Notes: a model not told the origin generated them from the sequence alone. DNA of 64,000 nt from Knufia peltigerae (GCA_030247855.1 JAPDRN010000021.1:186001-250000), one strand, 5' to 3'. Shown: positions 11,202-22,882, counted from the first letter of the stretch. Translations and numbers: made by a program.

Positions 11202-12062
11202 ATGCCGTCTTCCGAAGCATTCATCACCGAGACGATCAGGGAATACACTCCGCGCGCGAGGAACTATGACATTTCGGCCGGCGGCTGGCACGCCACCTTG
11301 GGTCGAGACTACGTCGACTGGCTACCCCCGCCACGAGGTGGCGCCGTCCTCGACCTCGCGTGCGGCACTGGCTTGGTCAGTCTACCATACGCCCAGGCCG
11401 TTGGACCCGGAGGCGTCGTGGTCGGCGTGGACGTTACAGAAGCGATGCTCGATGAAGCCAGAAGGAAACCTCTACCCCGAGATTCGGGCGCCCTACACTG
11501 GATCAAGGGCGATATCGCTGATCTGTCGTCGCTGAACGTCGTGCAAAATGTTCTGTCCCAGAGAGGCGGGTTCGACGTGATTTCTTGCTGTTCGGCTCTC
11601 GTCTTGCTACGGGACCCCGCGGCGTGTATTCGACATTGGGCACCATATCTGGTTCCAGGCACGGGCAAGATGATCATCGACGTCCCCACGGAAGATGAGA
11701 CGATGCAGTATCTGTTTACCGTGTCTCTGAGAAAACCTCTGGGATTGTCGTACGTGTTTGATCGGGAGTGGATCAAGGACATTCATTCCTTGGAGGCCAT
11801 GTATGAAGGTGCTGGACTCGAAGTTGAAAGGTCGTTCCGCACGAAAAGTTACATACCTGAAAAAGTGTGGCGCGCGGACGAAGCCATGGCCGCGTTTGAA
11901 GAGGCGACTACGTCCACGTATAAATGGGTTAGAAGCGACGATAACATTCTTGCGAGAGCCCGCGAGCTGTGGCCTGGTGTATGGAAGAAAAGCCTCAATG
12001 ACAATTCCGAGCTTCGGGATGGGCATTCATTGTATGTCACTATTGGACTGAGGACACGATAA
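11202..12062 (+). CDS. class I SAM-dependent methyltransferase
   Basis: Predicted soluble methyltransferase of 286 residues in one exon. The Rossmann motif I is VLDLACGTGLVS at residues 49-60, followed by the acidic end of strand 2 (VVGVDVTEAMLDEARRK). The substrate is unknown; the closest general type is the UbiE/'methyltransf_25/11' group often found in secondary-metabolite clusters. It is convergent with the P450 gene, with only 36 bp between stop codons. Its short promoter does not contain the TTCCGCGGAA palindrome shared by the next three genes, so co-regulation with them is less certain. Confidence 0.85.
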   Translation: MPSSEAFITETIREYTPRARNYDISAGGWHATLGRDYVDWLPPPRGGAVLDLACGTGLVSLPYAQAVGPGGVVVGVDVTEAMLDEARRKPLPRDSGALHWIKGDIADLSSLNVVQNVLSQRGGFDVISCCSALVLLRDPAACIRHWAPYLVPGTGKMIIDVPTEDETMQYLFTVSLRKPLGLSYVFDREWIKDIHSLEAMYEGAGLEVERSFRTKSYIPEKVWRADEAMAAFEEATTSTYKWVRSDDNILARARELWPGVWKKSLNDNSELRDGHSLYVTIGLRTR

Positions 12063-12098
12063 CGATTCTCGCGTCCTCTACACATCTCCAGAACAACC

Positions 12099-13857
12099 TC
12101 ACCGTCCAACAAATACCACACCTGCATTCTCCGGGTTTCGGAATCTAGGCGTCACCACATACCCCGACCCATCGATCTCCCTTATCAAAGCATCCCTCGC
12201 TTCCTCTTTGGTGCTCGTCTTCCCTTCGATAATCATGGGATCCAGACGATACTTTCTCAAAATCGTCGAGATCACAGCCACGAACTCGACCTGGCTAAAC
12301 TTCCGTCCTGGACAGACTCTAGGCCCAGCACTCCACGCCAAATATGCCGCACCTTTTGGTGGAGGAGCAATCGATTCCTTCCCAGTTTTGGGGTCGACTT
12401 GGATCCATCGTTGAGGACGCCATTGCAGACTGTCCTCCCCCCACCATCGCGGATCACTATGTATGCCATAAAAGTTGGTCGAGACGTACATTCGTTTCGG
12501 AATGACTTTTTTTTCACCGTTGATCCGGAGGGTTTCGTCGTTACTAGAAGCCCATCGGGCAACGTCGGTCGCTGGACCCCATAGTCGTAACGTCTCATAC
12601 TGGACACATCTAGTCAGCAGCAATACCCACGGGTTTGGTGATCGAGATTCAACATACCATAACAGCCAACACTCTCACTAGCAGAGGGAATACTTCCTCA
12701 TACTTTAGTGTCTCGTGGGTGTTGAAAACTCCATCGATCTCTTGTCCGACCCAGTCTTGTACAGCACGATTGGCCGCCAGGTAAGGAATGGTATAGGTGA
12801 TGGCGTTGGCTGTAGTCTCATACCCAGCCATGTTGAACAAAAACAGGTTTCCAAACAATTCTTCGTCCGTGAGGTGGATTGGTCTACCACCGGCAATACC
12901 AAACGTTTTCTCTTCTCGTTTGGCGGCTTCATCTGCCTCGACCAATGCACTGACAATATCTGCATTTTGTCCACCACCACCACCTCCTCCTTGTGTGGTC
13001 GCACGATTATACGCAATGACTTCTTTCATATAATGTCGAAATTCAGCTGCCACACCCATGACTTCCTTATACTTTCCTGGACCCAAGTAGCCTAGCCATC
13101 CCCAGTACATAAACACAATAAAATACAATAGGTTGTTGAGAAGGTACAACAGCGTGTCTGCGAGACTTCTCGTATGCCCTGCAGGGACATGTTGGAGGCC
13201 ACCTTCGAAATCGTGGCCATGTCCGAAGCCAGCTCCAGAAAGCACGTGCATGGCGATAAGGGCGGCGTTGTTGCGCACATTGAGCAAGGTTAAAGAGGCT
13301 GATGGGAGGCGGCGACCGATCACGTCGAGCATCTGACGCGTTTGTCGCAGGGACTCTTCCCAGACGAGTCTGTGGTTCTGCTCGCGGAAGGCAGGATTCA
13401 CGATCCTCCGGTGACGCTGCCAGTCCTCCCCGTTGGCCGTGATCATGCAGGGACCGAAAATGTCAAAGACGTCGTAGAGGGTGTTGGGCTTGTACCACGA
13501 CTTGTACTGCGCCTGGATTTCCATCCCCACCTGGGGGTCGTTGATGACCAGTTCGTTCGCGGTGGGTGAGACGATGACAAAGGCGTCGCCGTGCTTGAGG
13601 TGAGGTCGGTGCCGTTCGTGCAAGGACCACGCGTGGTGGCTGTACGGGAGCCAGTATCCCAGGATTGGAATCTGTTGGATCCAAGCGAACTTGCCCCAGA
13701 TGATGATCCACCAGCGGTCTTCCTTGGAGACGGGAATGACAATGATGGGGAGGCCCAGCTTGCGCGCTTCGAGGTAGTTTCGCGTCAGCCTGAAAGCGCG
13801 CAACGAGACCCAACCTAGGATCAGGATGTAGACGAGGGAAAGAAATGTAATCGCCAT
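12099..13857 (-). CDS. cytochrome P450 monooxygenase
   Basis: Heme-thiolate monooxygenase of 566 residues, anchored to the ER by an N-terminal helix (MAITFLSLVYILILGWVSL). Two exons are joined across an intron at 12600-12657, which rebuilds the ExxR motif (YETLR, residues 401-405). The I-helix oxygen-binding motif is AGYETT near residue 344. The heme loop is WSAGPRVCPGRKFS with the ligand Cys near 496; the usual Phe at its start is Trp. An odd run of seven Gly codons lies before QNAD in the G-H region. It is divergent from the Zn2Cys6 regulator, and the shared promoter contains one TTCCGCGGAA site. The CYP family and substrate cannot be assigned. Confidence 0.92.
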
Positions 13858-14577
13858 GCTGTGTCCTCAGTAGTCGAATGGTCAACTAAGTAGGCAAGAA
13901 GCTGATGCTCACGGCCCAGCACCGCCTTGCGTACTCATGGATTGAATGATCTGTGTCTGTTCAAGAGGATAGGACGAGGGTCACCTGGGTTGATGCGAAT
14001 ATATACTCTGCCGAATTTGAATAATGCACCGACATCGAATAATTCCGAGCCGAGAACACCATGCCCACTAATCTCCAGGGATTTGCGAGATGAGGACAAA
14101 TCGTTCTTCGTGTTGGAGACTCGGGATCCCGACTTCACGTTTTGTCCATGGCATGTTCAAGGAATTGGGGCCTGAAAAGGTGAGACTATCAGAGACCGAC
14201 AATCTGATTCGTTCGCACAATGGACTTTTGTAGGCTTAGACCGAGAACCAAGTCTTGGTGCAGGTGTCAGTACGGGGTTACCTCTTGTGCATTGCGGAAT
14301 TTCATAGATCAGTAACATCTGAGCCCGTAGAAGTGACAAGATGGTATCTTGGAACGACAGCTCTTTCTTTGACCTCGATAAAGCGCCCCTGTCTTAATAT
14401 CCAAGAGAGTGTTCATGATAGGCGAGGCAGAACTCCCAAAACAGTCTAGCGCAGATATTTGATATATTAGTCAGCGCTGGTTCCGCGGAAGGAAAAACAG
14501 CCAAAAGCACCAAAACACATGTCTGGTTTTCGCCAACACCATATTGTCATGTCGAAACCATAAGGTAGAGCGCTGAT
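13858..14577. promoter_or_regulatory. bidirectional promoter between P450 and Zn2Cys6 regulator
   Basis: The 720 bp separating two divergent genes have no supported open frame. A palindrome TTCCGCGGAA at 14481-14490 lies 88 bp before the regulator ATG and 624 bp before the P450 ATG. Confidence 0.6.
14481..14490. promoter_or_regulatory. TTCCGCGGAA palindrome, copy 1
   Basis: This is a perfect 10-bp palindrome containing abutting CCG/CGG half-sites, the triplets usually contacted by Zn2Cys6 dimers. Two further perfect copies lie upstream of the dehydrogenase (17530, 17604). Function as a binding site for the adjacent regulator is inference. Confidence 0.65.
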
Positions 14578-16382
14578 ATGCTGCAACATAAACCTCGGAA
14601 GGTTCGTCTGAATCACGAATCTCGTTTTGGCTGCCACTGCTTGCTGTTCACTGACGAACTAACATCGCCTCCGACAGGCGTGCGACTTTTGCTATCGTCG
14701 GAGAATCAAATGCGACGGAAAAACACCTCAATGCTCTAGTTGTGCATTGCATGGCTCAATCTGCGTTTTCGAAGCCCCAAGTCGCAAGGCGCGGAGCAGG
14801 CGTCAGGACTCGAGCAAAGACTCTGAAGAACGCCTACGGTTGCAAGTAGAAAGCCTCCAATCAAGTCTTGGCCAGGCGTTGAAAAGGGTCGACGAGCTTC
14901 AGAGCCTGGTACCGCCGGCATTGAACAAGACTCCAAATGTCCTAAATGACAGTCTCCCTGGAGAATATCATCAAGTTGATTGGGTCCAAGAAGAGCCAAT
15001 TGGTAGTGATGGACGCATGCCACTACCGCCGCTTCAGGAAGTACTATCTGCCGCGGAAGTTTACCTGACCACACTGAATGCGATCCTCCCCTTGTTCCAC
15101 CCTGGTCGATTACTGCAAATGATCAACAACTGGTATGCGCAACCCGGTCGACGAGAGCGTAAAACGTGGGCAGCAATCAACGTGGTTCTCGCTCTAGCGC
15201 ACGGTCGTATACCTCCCGAGGAAGCGATCTTGAGGAGTGAGAATGCGGCATACTACCTGCACAATGCTCAGACGGTACTTTCCGAGGTCATTATGGGTGA
15301 CTCTGATCTTGTCAACGTACAGATCGTGCTCGGAATGGTGTTGCTCTTTCAAGGCACCCGAGACCTCAAACCTGCGACGATGTTAATCGCCGTCGCTTTA
15401 CGTCTTGCGCACGAGTTGGATCTACAAACGCGAAGATCCGAGTGTATCGAACCTTCCCAGACATTGGAACGGGCCCGAGTCCTTTGGATAGCATACATAC
15501 TTGATAGGGACATTAGCATGCGCACCGGTCGGCCGCCCATACAACGCGAGCGCGACATTACCCTTGAGTGGCCGTCGGTCGAGCCCGATGATGGGGCTGG
15601 CATGATGCGCAACACCGACGGTACTATCGCATTCAACTTTTTTCGATACCGAGTACAGCTTGCTCGAATCCAAGGTGAAGTTTACGACTTTGTAGCGGCA
15701 ACTCCTGCCGCGGGGACGATGAACGACTACCAACGCAGCGAGGACATAGTCCGTCTGAACTGTATGTTGGACGATTGGATCTCTAGTATACCGCCACCAT
15801 TCAAACCGAACTCAGTACTACACACCGAGCAACCAAACTTGTGCAGAAGCTTTGCAGTTCTCTACGCCACCCATCTTGCCTGTCGGACCCAGGTTTACCG
15901 AGCCCACGCCATGGACTCAGGTTGGATGCAGACCCTGCGGAATTTTGGCAAAACAGCTTCACAACAAGGACGTTTCATTCCGGCACCCCTACCAACACCA
16001 TCATTGCAAGAGTGGGATAAACTGGTCGACGAGACCCGCGAGTTCATGCGGCTGTTTTGGGATGTGGAAAGAAGAGATCAAGCCTTTATCTGGTCAGAAA
16101 GACTCTGCTGCTCTCATCATTGCTTGGTGGGATGACAAGCTGACTTTGGATTTATTTAGGATGACCGCGTGCAACTATGTCTCTGGATCAGTCTGCTTGA
16201 CGGCCAATATCATGTTCAAGCCATACCACGCCGCTGTGGAGTACGACAAGTCGTTGGTGAATCTGTCCATTTCCCTGTTGGACGACTTGATACATCAAAC
16301 AGGGCACAAACCTCTGAAAGATCTACAAGGTGCATGTGAAGAACTCCTATCTTATGCTCGTGAATTATCGCCCGTGGGTTGA
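14578..16382 (+). CDS. Zn2Cys6 transcription factor with fungal_trans domain
   Basis: Predicted pathway-specific nuclear regulator of 553 residues. Exon 1 is tiny (14578-14601, eight codons). The intron at 14602-14677 has a perfect CTAAC branch site but a weaker GTTCGT donor. The zinc cluster follows at once with Cys residues 10, 13, 20, 27, 30 and 37 (C-x2-C-x6-C-x6-C-x2-C-x6-C). The middle holds the fungal_trans region, with the signature RVLWIAYILDRDISMRTGRP. A second intron at 16093-16159 joins the frame to the last 74 codons. It is divergent from the P450 and followed by a convergent dehydrogenase, the normal layout of a cluster-resident activator. Confidence 0.9.
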
Positions 16383-16430
16383 CGTCTAAGATACCCCTTT
16401 TTGGTTGTACTCGGCTCTGATACATATCCA

Positions 16431-17396
16431 CTACATGTCGACGCCGTTCAGAGATACCCTAAGCTGGAATGATGCTTGGATCTCTTTCGCACGAGCCTTG
16501 AGCTCGTCAACGTCCCAATTCGCCCAAACGAACTTGTTCCTCAAAAAGGCAGCTTCGTCGGACGCGATCCACACGAGAAATTGAGCTGGTAATTCGACTG
16601 TCAGGAAGAAGGGAATGCGTCAGTACTACCTACGAAAGAAAGAATTGTGCGGAGTATGGGAGTACAATATACCTGTGTCGAATCCCACCGGAATATTTGG
16701 ATTGATCTCCGTGCCAACAATGCCCGGGTGCATGCTGACGACGTGGATGTGCGTGTGCTCGGCCGCATAATAGTCGACCATTTTTAGGGCGGCCGCTTTG
16801 GCGGCCGCGTAGGCCCAGACCCCCGGCACTTCCGGGAGAGGAGCCCAGTGACTGATGGAACTTCCTATGTTGAGGAGTTTTGCTCCCGGGGCGGCCAACG
16901 GCGTAAAGGCCTGCAAGGCGTTGAAAGAGCCCACGAGGTTGGTTTCGAAACACCTCCGAATTTCAGATTCCGGGTAGTCGATCACGGAAGCCTCTTTTGG
17001 AAGGATGCCGGCATTGTTGACAAAGATGTCGATCTTGCTGTCGTCAGTCTCGGCGACAATGGCACGCAGAGCACCTTCGATGGATGCACGATCGGTGACG
17101 TCTCCCGTCTTCCAAACCACCCGAGTCGAAGGGCTGGCGGCAGTGATTTCTGCCCTGGCGGTCTCTAGGCGATCGATTCTACGTCCTATGATGCCGACAG
17201 ATTTGGCTCCCGCTTGGGCAAAGGCGATGGCCGCGGCTTTTCCGATCCCCGTTCCTCCTCCCGTGATGACGACGTTCTTGCCGGCTGCCGAGAGTTCGGG
17301 TCTCGTGGGAGAGATGCCCGGGTATGGACTGTTGTGCCAGGTCTTGGTGAAGGAGACGAAACTTTTCAAAGGAGGAGACGCCGCGTGAGAAGTCAT
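16431..17396 (-). CDS. short-chain dehydrogenase/reductase (SDR)
   Basis: NAD(P)-dependent oxidoreductase of 296 residues, classical SDR fold. The cofactor motif TGGGTGIG is at residues 45-52, NNAG at 127-130 and the catalytic YAAAK at 196-200, with Ser near 180. The intron at 16598-16672 joins the last 55 residues. The start chosen is ATG 17396 (MTSHAASPP); the frame is open further upstream but without ATG. An N-terminal extension of about 35 residues precedes the Rossmann core. Two TTCCGCGGAA palindromes lie 134 and 208 bp upstream of the ATG, matching the one by the Zn2Cys6 gene. The substrate is unknown and no peroxisomal C-terminal signal is seen. Confidence 0.92.
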
Positions 17397-17529
17397 GGTG
17401 GTCGCGGCGGTGTTGAGTTGTATTTTACTGTACAAGGTGGTATGGCGGTTACAGGAGCAGAGGGAGTGTGTATATGTTTAGGGTCTTTATATAGCTCTTG
17501 CGAATCCATAATGATTGATAAACTATGTG

Positions 17530-17539
17530 TTCCGCGGAA
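17530..17539. promoter_or_regulatory. TTCCGCGGAA palindrome, copy 2
   Basis: Perfect copy 134 bp upstream of the SDR start. It shares two extra flanking G bases with copy 1. Confidence 0.65.
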
Positions 17540-17603
17540 GGTAACACCTAAATCATAGTGGTATCTTTTACGTTAAGACACATATTTATCCAGTGATCCC
17601 CCA

Positions 17604-17613
17604 TTCCGCGGAA
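17604..17613. promoter_or_regulatory. TTCCGCGGAA palindrome, copy 3
   Basis: Perfect copy 208 bp upstream of the SDR start and 74 bp from copy 2. Paired sites of this kind are usual for Zn2Cys6 regulators. Confidence 0.65.
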
Positions 17614-17837
17614 CGTCGCCACGCATTTTCATCTAGTGGGTAGATCAAATCCCACATCGTATAGGTTGATCGTCAACAATCCACCATCCTCAGACTGAGC
17701 CCATGAATGCCATGACCACATATGACGACCTCAAAGACCCCAACGGGTACCTTCCCCCATCTGACGATCCACAGTCGCTATGAGTCGTTTTACTTTAGCT
17801 TCTAGCCCTCCAGATCCCAAAGCTAGATCCAAATCAC

Positions 17838-20592
17838 TCATATCCTAAGGACATCTTCGACGCCGCTCTCAACATCAACCTTGCCAAGTAATGTGTGATG
17901 AAATGATCTCACAATCTCTCCAGACCGTTGATCGAGGTGTCGAGCGAGAGCGACAAGTTCGGTGAGAGTCAGAGGGAACTCTTTCTCCGTCTCTTTGGTT
18001 GACCCAGGAAACCCGTTTCCAATTCTGAAGCACCTGGTGTAATCGACAAGTTTTGGAAGATCACCGAAGCGGTTCGCCATTGGCGTCGCCGTCACAATCC
18101 AGCTATAATCGGCGAAAAGCGTGTGGACGGCGAGGTGATTCCGAGCTGAAGGGTTTTTGATTCTATGACCCTGGTCACAGATGACACGAACAAAGAGACA
18201 TTTGAAGACGTTAGCCCACACAGTGGAGTTGAGTCTGTCGTCTTTATCCGGGTCTTTACTCTTATCGTCAGACGAACTGGATGTGTCAACAGCCTTTAAC
18301 GCATATTTCGTCAGCTTGACGCTCTGCCAGTACTCTAATGTGCTCAGCCACAAGAGCCCGCTGTTGGTCGTCCGGAGGGATGATCTTGCGAGCGGTGGCT
18401 GTAGGATGGTATACTGTGCAGCGTGTTAGTACTGAGATCTGTTGGGGAGCAAGGGGTTGGGTATAGCAATAGCAAAGTCTTCTCAATCGAATCTAGTCGA
18501 GTTTTCACAACCAGATTTGATCTATAGACCTCAACCCTTTATACATAAAGACGAGGCGGGAGATAAACTTACTGGGCCGGTCAGGTATTTTTGCCGAGAC
18601 ATGTAGTTTTTCTTCCTTGTCCATCTCGTTGGCTCGTAAGAAGCGATTTGCGGCGGTGTCGTATGCAGTGAGAATAACGCCAAAGACTGACATTGGGTCT
18701 GTTAGTGGGAAACAAGCTCGAATAGCACGAAGAGCTTCTGTTCTTGCCTTTTTTTGTTGCTGACACCCTCCTGCCGGTCGTTTGCGTAAAAGATCTTCGT
18801 ACAGAGAAGCTTGGCCCAGTACTTTTCAAACTCACTATTCCAGCTGTCTATGAGTGACGGGGGAACAACAATCACCGTCGGTCGTGCGTCATAGACTTAC
18901 TTCTCGGCGAACATAATCATATCGTTATAGTCGCGCCTTTCGATCGACCATCCAGATATTTAGGAATCTGGCCCGGCTGTTCGCGACTTCACTTGATCAA
19001 AGTAAGAGGGAAAGCCTGCCATTTCTCCGAGTGTGACATCGACCACGACAAGATCGAATTCGAGGCCTTGAATACCATCCGCCTTAACCATTCTAAGTGT
19101 GTTCCACTTGGGACCTTTCATCATGTTGAATCGAATACGAGCGTTGTATTCCTTCAAGACCCGCACGGGTTCGCTGTCGCGCTGCACAGAAGCGTCTCTC
19201 ATGGTGAGGTACAACAGACATTGCGCGTTGTAATAGCATCCAATCGCTATGTTCAAGTGGGAAAGTTGTTGAAATGGTGAATGGCAGTGTAGAGTGCCAC
19301 ACATGCTTGTTGAGCGAAGGGGCATCCAGGGATCTGCGTAGGCTTACGAAGCCATCTTCGACACTTTCTGAGACTTCTGATATGCGTCAACCTCCAGCGC
19401 CCACTTGTGGTCCGTGGAACATTTTCTTCATCTTCGGAGTCGAGGGTTTCTGATATATATATATATGTATAAACGGGAGAAGCTAAGTGCTTCTCGTCCT
19501 TAACCATGACTAGACACGGCTTCGGATCGTATCGCAATGTCAAAAGTTGGACATCAGTTGTCAACTCTTGAATGATCAATTGAAGACTTGTTATCTTCAA
19601 AAACACGTCCGAGCTCGACCAGGCCGAGACTTTCTGCCATTTGTGAGTAAGGTGTCTTCGTGCCGTCCGTTGTTGGTAAGAAATGGACCCTGTACGTTTT
19701 GAGGGATGAGCTTCCGGTATGTGTACCAACTCACCACGTACCTCTTTACACTAATGGATCAGTCGTCCCATCTCCAATTCGGAAGCACCTGATGTATTGA
19801 TCACGGGGATCGATCTATTGGCGAATTCTCACCACGCTCCTGGTACCGTTTGCGCGTGACCTCGAAACAGATGTACTCCTCCGTAAAATAGGGGATGGTG
19901 GTGATTATTCTGCATGCCCATCAATCTTTGGTGTGTTCCAGGGTGTCTGTGGATGTATCGAATAGCGAATCGTTTGCATCGATCTCGGCTCCATCGGCAG
20001 ATTGCGTGGCTGATTCAAGCATTGAGTATTGGATCCTCTGCCGTAACGACCCTCGCCAACGTGGGAGGATTGTAACCTCTTGCGAGGCGGCGCCGTCACC
20101 ACATCAAGGTCATCCTTGATCTCGATGGCTAGGCTCCTCTTTGACCCGGACGCCGGGGTGACTGGCTTTGACATGGAATTTGTCGGACTCGATGTCGAGA
20201 CCGGATCGCGCGCCGTGTCGGAACTGGGGGTCAGGTCTTCCTCCCCGGCCTGTGTCGGTGGCATCGCTGGGCTCTGGTATGATACAAAGTCGACAGGTCT
20301 CTGCACAAGGGGCGTGTTCAATCTTTGTCGTATCTGCTCCAACCGAATCCTGAAAGATTGCGTTCGAGTTAAATAGCTGACTATTGGTCTTGTGGATTCT
20401 GCCTGTGTTTGTTACCTCCAGCAGTTTCTTCCTCGACGACTCTGATCGCAGATGTGATATATATATATCGATGAAGGAGGGAGAGAGGGGGGGCAGGGAG
20501 TCGATGAAAGAGGTTGAGGGAGAAAAATGAGAATCAGAGAGTGGGAGAGCCGCCCCCTTAAGTAGTTGACCGACGGCGCAATGAAAGATCAC
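17838..20592 (-). pseudogene. helicase relics: SF1 (Upf1/Dna2-like) tail joined to SNF2-like core
   Basis: Minus-strand fragments, from high to low coordinate, read as follows. First is a Ser/Pro/Lys-rich exon (about 20375-19905). Next is an SF1-like motif III (LVMVKDEKHLASP, near 19490) and motif V-like GIQGLEFDLVVVDV (near 19060). A SRARFLNIW piece ends at a GTAAGT donor. SNF2 motif Ia-like PTVIVVPPSLIDSW follows, then FGVILTAYDTAANRF. Last comes motif II-III (ICDQGHRIKNP ... WIVTATPMANR, near 18150). No Walker A motif is visible for either helicase. The Walker B acid of the SNF2 box is Gln (DQGH, normally DEGH/DEAH). Pieces change frame, and a second copy of the RCFRIG segment occurs near 19780. 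It may still be transcribed with many introns, but the lost catalytic motifs favour a decayed chimera. Confidence 0.5.
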
Positions 20593-21875
20593 AATTCAAT
20601 CGTGTCTCAATGGTTTCAACTAGGCAACTTACCGTAGGGACCACTTCACGCTTTTTTCCCATTCATCGCTTGTAATCACTGACATGCTTCGGTCTCGGCT
20701 ATTGACGTTGCATACCAAAGTCACACATGGGAGTCATTGAAAGTGGAAAAGGTGTTAAGATATGGACCACCATTACCTGAGCCTGGTCCTGTAGTCTGTT
20801 GAATGAGAAAAAGGACAATTGATTGATGAATCGATCGATCTTCACAATGTTCTCTGCCTCCGGGTTGTTAAATATGAAGATCAGGAGATACATTTCAAAT
20901 ACCTCAGTGATTGACACCTTCAAGTTGAAGATCGAATGGACAGGACACAATCAAGACCCCACAGCCTCATAGAAGTGAATGGAGCTTTCATATGCTTGCC
21001 TTCCTCGCCACTTTGAGTTAAAACATCAAAGTTAGCCAACCAGAGAAACGAACACACTTACTCGTGGTAGAACTGTCAGTGCCCATCGTAGTTACACCAA
21101 ATCCGTGGGATGTCACGAAGGATTGACTCGATGCACGTCGTGGTTTGATAGACCCGAAAATCAAATGATCCATGACACATTCCCAACCAAAATGTCGGAA
21201 AATTCCCGAAAAGGCATGCACCCGAGAGACCATGGCAAGCATCAAGCGTGTTGAGAGAGCAATAGCCGCAGGGATATAATGTCCCCAACGTCGAGTGCAC
21301 CAACGGTCGAGGAAATGACACCAATCATTGCCTGACCTCAATATCCAAGCAAGTCCTCTTGCATGAACTTGTCATGCAGGGATTCCTTCTTGTGTCACCC
21401 ACACCATGCACGGGCCTTTTGGCTTGTGGGGAAAGAGTGCAAAAAGTGCTGACTTTGCAGTCTCAGCAAGTCGGTCCATACTTTTGGTGGCTGGGTTATG
21501 TGTTCTGACGCGAGGAAAATCACTTGCATCATCGGGTTGGTGGATGGAGGAGGCTCTCCCCATCGTTAGATACGCATTGCATGGTGGAGAGAGCACATTT
21601 CCCATGAAAAGAAAGATATGTGTACGCATGCATTGGCGAAAGGACGAATGAAAGGACACCGGTAAAATCGTCATTTCAATCATGTGTCATTCGTCATCAG
21701 TGTGGAAGAATGCTCCTCTAGCACATCCACCTGTGGCTGCGGCGTGGATATATAATTCTATGTCACTTCATGGTCTTGGGCTGAAAGATGAAAAGTCGTC
21801 ACTGTATAATCCTCCCTGGAAAACAATACGCTCACGATATGCTGAAATTTGTCGTAGAGAAAGATGATGACCTTC
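20593..21875. other. intergenic with possible further relics
   Basis: No intact gene. Minus-strand frames 20699-20950 and 21018-21341 have the hydrophobic pattern of protein but no secure motif; the first weakly recalls a SNF2 C-terminal helicase lobe. They may extend the helicase graveyard. The part next to 21876 holds the 3' end of the inositol oxygenase transcript. Confidence 0.35.
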
Positions 21876-22882
21876 CTACCACTTGATGACTTTGTTGGGG
21901 AAGTATTCGTCAATCAACTCTAGATAGTAAGGCTAGCAGAGGTTAGCGTCGCGGAATGAGATAATGGTAAACGATGATGACATACCTTGAGCTTCTCAAC
22001 AGAAGGCTTGTCATCACTCTTACTGTAGAGATCGTACGGGTTGAATGTCTTGACTGCTCGAAGCATCTTGTGATCCTTGTCGTTCATGAGATCCTGGTAG
22101 GCACCCTGTTGATGCCATGGGTAGAAGCTGTGGTACCGGATCATGGCGAGAGCGTCCTCGGGAAGGGTAGATTGATCCTTGACGACATGATACAAGTATT
22201 CGTCGTGGCCCCAAGAGAGCATGACTTTGTCAAGACCACAACCTGGAGAATAGATGCCGTATTTCGTGTTGTAGATGGGATCATTGTAGTCTGGATTCTC
22301 GGTGAAAGACTTGTTGCCATAGATGATCTTGTCATCAAAGGCGCAGCCAACAGGGAACGTGTCTCCCACGACATCCCACTGACCTCGGGCGTCGAAGAAG
22401 AACAGCAACTTGCCCAAATCATGAATCAAGCCCGTAAGTTGCATCCATCGTGGTCGACCGTCACGACGAATAGCCTCGGCCGACTGAAGAAGATGTTCAA
22501 TCTGACTGAGTTCGGTATCGGGATCTGACTCGTCGATCAATGTGTTGAGGCGTTCCATGGCTTCCCAGATGGTCATCTCAGCCCGACTCTTCGAATGAAA
22601 GTCATTTCGAGCTTTGAGGTTGTATGCCACCGTCTGCTTAGTGTGTTGCTCCTTGTAAAACTCTTTCACCCTGTCACATGCTGTTTCATATTGGCGAAAC
22701 TGGGTCTTGTCCTTCTCCGAATCGAATCTTGATGGCTCCCAATCTCCGGTGTTCTGTGTAGCCTGGTCTGCGGCAATATCGGCAGCTTCAATCTCATCAC
22801 AGAGTGTTTCAAAGGCATGACCATCACGGTCCGTTCGAAACTGAGGCATATGCGCGGGCTGCTGAATAAGTACGTCGGCCAT
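21876..22882 (-). CDS. MIOX: myo-inositol oxygenase
   Basis: Di-iron oxygenase that cleaves myo-inositol to D-glucuronate in the cytosol. The 317-residue product matches the family length. The intron at 21933-21985 adds the conserved C-terminal PYYLELIDEYFP...W tail. Metal-ligand regions typical of the family are seen: LIHDLGK, WGHDEYLYHV and RYHSFYPWHQQGAY. The frame stays open upstream of the chosen start, but MADVLIQQ at 22882 gives the normal N-terminus. It is divergent from an aldo-keto reductase gene with a 1.7-kb shared upstream region, which suggests linked use of the glucuronate product. Confidence 0.95.
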
